Source: Microthrixaceae bacterium (GTDB lineage Bacteria; Actinomycetota; Acidimicrobiia; Acidimicrobiales; Microtrichaceae). From it: a stretch of DNA of 43,232 nucleotides. The stretch covers positions 1 to 43,232 of the forward strand of contig JAHRAZ010000059.1 of the NCBI GenBank assembly GCA_020027475.1, given 5' to 3'. The first letter of the stretch is position 1. Every line of letters starts with the position of its first letter. A model generated the notes under the pieces. The model saw only the letters and a list, made by a program, of their open reading frames with translations, did not search any database and was not told where the DNA came from. Shown one piece after another: positions 41,849 through 43,232 of the stretch. The translations under genes and the position numbers were made by a program.

Positions 41849-43232
41849 TTCCGAACTCCTGGCTGGTCGTTCTGGCAGTGGTCATGGCCGTATGCGTTCG
41901 TTCCGCAGAGCCGGCCGTTTCTGCGGTGGTCGTCGGGTTGCTCGTGGTGGCAGCGTTGGTTTTCGGGCGGCGCAGATCCGCACTGATCATTTGTGCCTGT
42001 TTGGTGTGTGCCGTGGCTGTCCGGGCTGCTGTGGACCTGTCCGGCCTTGCCCGGGAGATTCCGGCGAGCATCGAAGCTGATGCAGAGTTGGCGGATGACC
42101 CGGAGACCGGGCGGTTCGGCACCCGGGTCACCATGATCGTGGACGGTAGGCGGTGGGCCGCCGAGGTCGACAGGAAACACGAGCACGTTCTTCGGGGGAC
42201 GCTCATGGGCGAGAGGTTCCACATACGGGCCACACCTGAACGTTTCGGGAGCTCCGTGGGCGACTGGGTTCTGTCGCAGCACCTGTCAGGGCGACTGCGG
42301 GTGAAGGACATCTCCGTGGCCGGCCCGACCAGGCCCTGGTTCCAGTTGGCCAACTGGTTCCACCGAACACTGACCGACGGGGCGTCATCCATGACCCAGG
42401 AACAGCGTTCGCTCTACTTGGGGCTCGTGATCGGCGATGACCGAGGTCAGGACGACCTCACCACGCATCGGTTCCGGGTTTCGGGGTTGGCGCACCTGCT
42501 CGCCGTTTCCGGTCAGAACCTGGTCTTTGTCTTCGCTGTTCTGATGCCGCTCAGTTCGCGGATCCCGTTTCGTGGTCGCTGGGTCCTCGGTGTGGGCGCC
42601 ACGGCCTTGTTCGTCCTCATCACCCGCGCCGAACCGTCGGTGATGAGAGCAGCCACGATGGCGCTCCTGGCACTGAGTGCATCGGTGGCCGGACGGCGGG
42701 TGACGGCCGTTCGACTCGTTGCCATGACTGTGATCGGTCTCCTTCTGGCAGATCCGCTGCTGGTTCACTCGATCGGATTCCAGTTGTCGGTGGGAGCAAC
42801 CCTGGGTCTGGTTCTCTTCAGCGGGCCATTGATTGAACGCCTGCCCGGACCCGGGTTCCTGAGGCGACCGATGGCAGTGACCCTGGCGGCACAGGCTGGA
42901 GCGATTCTTCCGATGGCGGCGGCATTCGGGGTCACGTCGGTGGTCGCCGTGCCGGCCAACGCCTTCGCCGAACCAGCTGCGGGGGCGGTGATGACGCTGG
43001 GACTCACCACAGGACTGCTGGCCGGTGTTGTTCGACATCCGTTCGATGCCGTCCTGCAGGCGCCGGTTGCGGCCATGGTCTCCTGGATCGATCTGGTGGC
43101 TACCGAGGCCTCGCAGCTGTCGATTCCTCCGTTGGAACCCCACCTGTGGGCACTGCTGGCCACCAGCGGGGCAGCTTCGTTGTGGTTGTGGAATCGCGTC
43201 GGAGTGGCCGCCGTGGGAAGGAGCGCGATGAT
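41845..43232 (+). CDS. comEC: Competence protein ComEC/Rec2, DNA uptake channel (5' part)
   Basis: Open to the right edge of the window (462 codons so far), starting at GTG 41845 inside the comEA stop (GTGA overlap). Three hydrophobic segments lie at the N-terminus, then a soluble OB-like DUF4131 region (RFGTRVTMIVDGRRWAAEV, RFHIRATPERFGS). The Competence domain follows, with GLVIGDDRGQ, HLLAVSGQNLVFVFAVL, EPSVMRAATMALLAL, and FQLSVGATLGLVLF. HLLAVSGQN matches the family's HLLAISGLH-type motif. The metallo-beta-lactamase-like nuclease domain, if present, lies beyond the edge. It forms the channel for single-stranded DNA entry. Confidence 0.93.
   Translation, partial: MIPNSWLVVLAVVMAVCVRSAEPAVSAVVVGLLVVAALVFGRRRSALIICACLVCAVAVRAAVDLSGLAREIPASIEADAELADDPETGRFGTRVTMIVDGRRWAAEVDRKHEHVLRGTLMGERFHIRATPERFGSSVGDWVLSQHLSGRLRVKDISVAGPTRPWFQLANWFHRTLTDGASSMTQEQRSLYLGLVIGDDRGQDDLTTHRFRVSGLAHLLAVSGQNLVFVFAVLMPLSSRIPFRGRWVLGVGATALFVLITRAEPSVMRAATMALLALSASVAGRRVTAVRLVAMTVIGLLLADPLLVHSIGFQLSVGATLGLVLFSGPLIERLPGPGFLRRPMAVTLAAQAGAILPMAAAFGVTSVVAVPANAFAEPAAGAVMTLGLTTGLLAGVVRHPFDAVLQAPVAAMVSWIDLVATEASQLSIPPLEPHLWALLATSGAASLWLWNRVGVAAVGRSAM

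Noticed and set aside
41050-42282. A 410-codon open frame on the minus strand
   Set aside because: Antisense to comEA and comEC; the translation is rich in Ser, Pro and Thr and shows no domain.
42385-43143. A 252-codon open frame on the minus strand near the right edge
   Set aside because: Antisense to comEC, whose conserved membrane motifs are clear on the plus strand.

Overview
This 43 kb window is chromosomal DNA of a high-GC Gram-positive bacterium (Actinomycetota). It is dense with genes and uses many GTG and TTG starts. The gene set suggests a mycolata-like or acidimicrobial lineage: a decaprenyl-phosphoribose synthase paired with a DprE1-type oxidase, a wax ester synthase/DGAT, class II DAHP synthase, PAC2 and LytR_C proteins, and the order obg-proB-proA-nadD-lytR_C-rsfS-leuS-comEA-comEC. 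I lean to an Acidimicrobiia-like organism, but this is inference from gene content and nothing here fixes the class.

Layout. 1-0.95 kb: 5' part of an MFS exporter and, just upstream of it, what looks like a decayed acetoacetate-decarboxylase-like gene. 0.95-6.2 kb: MmcQ/YjbR protein, then a reverse-strand run of wax ester synthase, alpha/beta hydrolase, CoA-disulfide-reductase-like flavoprotein and EngB GTPase. 6.3-9.7 kb: forward run of tsaC/sua5, decaprenyl-phosphate phosphoribosyltransferase and dprE1. 9.7-14.3 kb: reverse-strand sugar or glycerol-phosphate ABC transporter (ATPase, two permeases, lipoprotein). 14.3-15.8 kb: a DnaQ-like exonuclease divergent from a bacterial homologue of the eukaryotic sterol isomerase EBP. 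15.9-21.2 kb: obg, proB, an inverted murJ carrying an in-frame stop, then proA. 21.3-25.2 kb: three overlapping genes for a MoxR ATPase, a VWA protein and a PAS-GAF-GGDEF protein. 25.2-28.8 kb: PaaX-like regulator, APS reductase and sulfite reductase, with a striking 19-bp inverted repeat wrapped around the predicted promoter. 28.9-31.2 kb: class II DAHP synthase and a sigma-70 family factor. 31.4-33.8 kb: nadD, a LytR_C membrane protein, rsfS and tRNA-Ala(GGC). 34.0-43.2 kb: leuS, a fatty-acyl-AMP ligase-like enzyme, PAC2 and aminoglycoside-phosphotransferase-fold proteins, a CnoX-like thioredoxin, comEA and the first part of comEC, which runs off the end.

Most of the window is housekeeping. 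The points I rate highest are the operator-like dyad over the sulfur-assimilation promoter, the EBP homologue with its catalytic residues kept, the in-frame stop in murJ, the coupled MoxR/VWA/GGDEF module, and a DprE1 with alanine at the benzothiazinone-reactive cysteine. I see no CRISPR array, prophage or insertion sequence.
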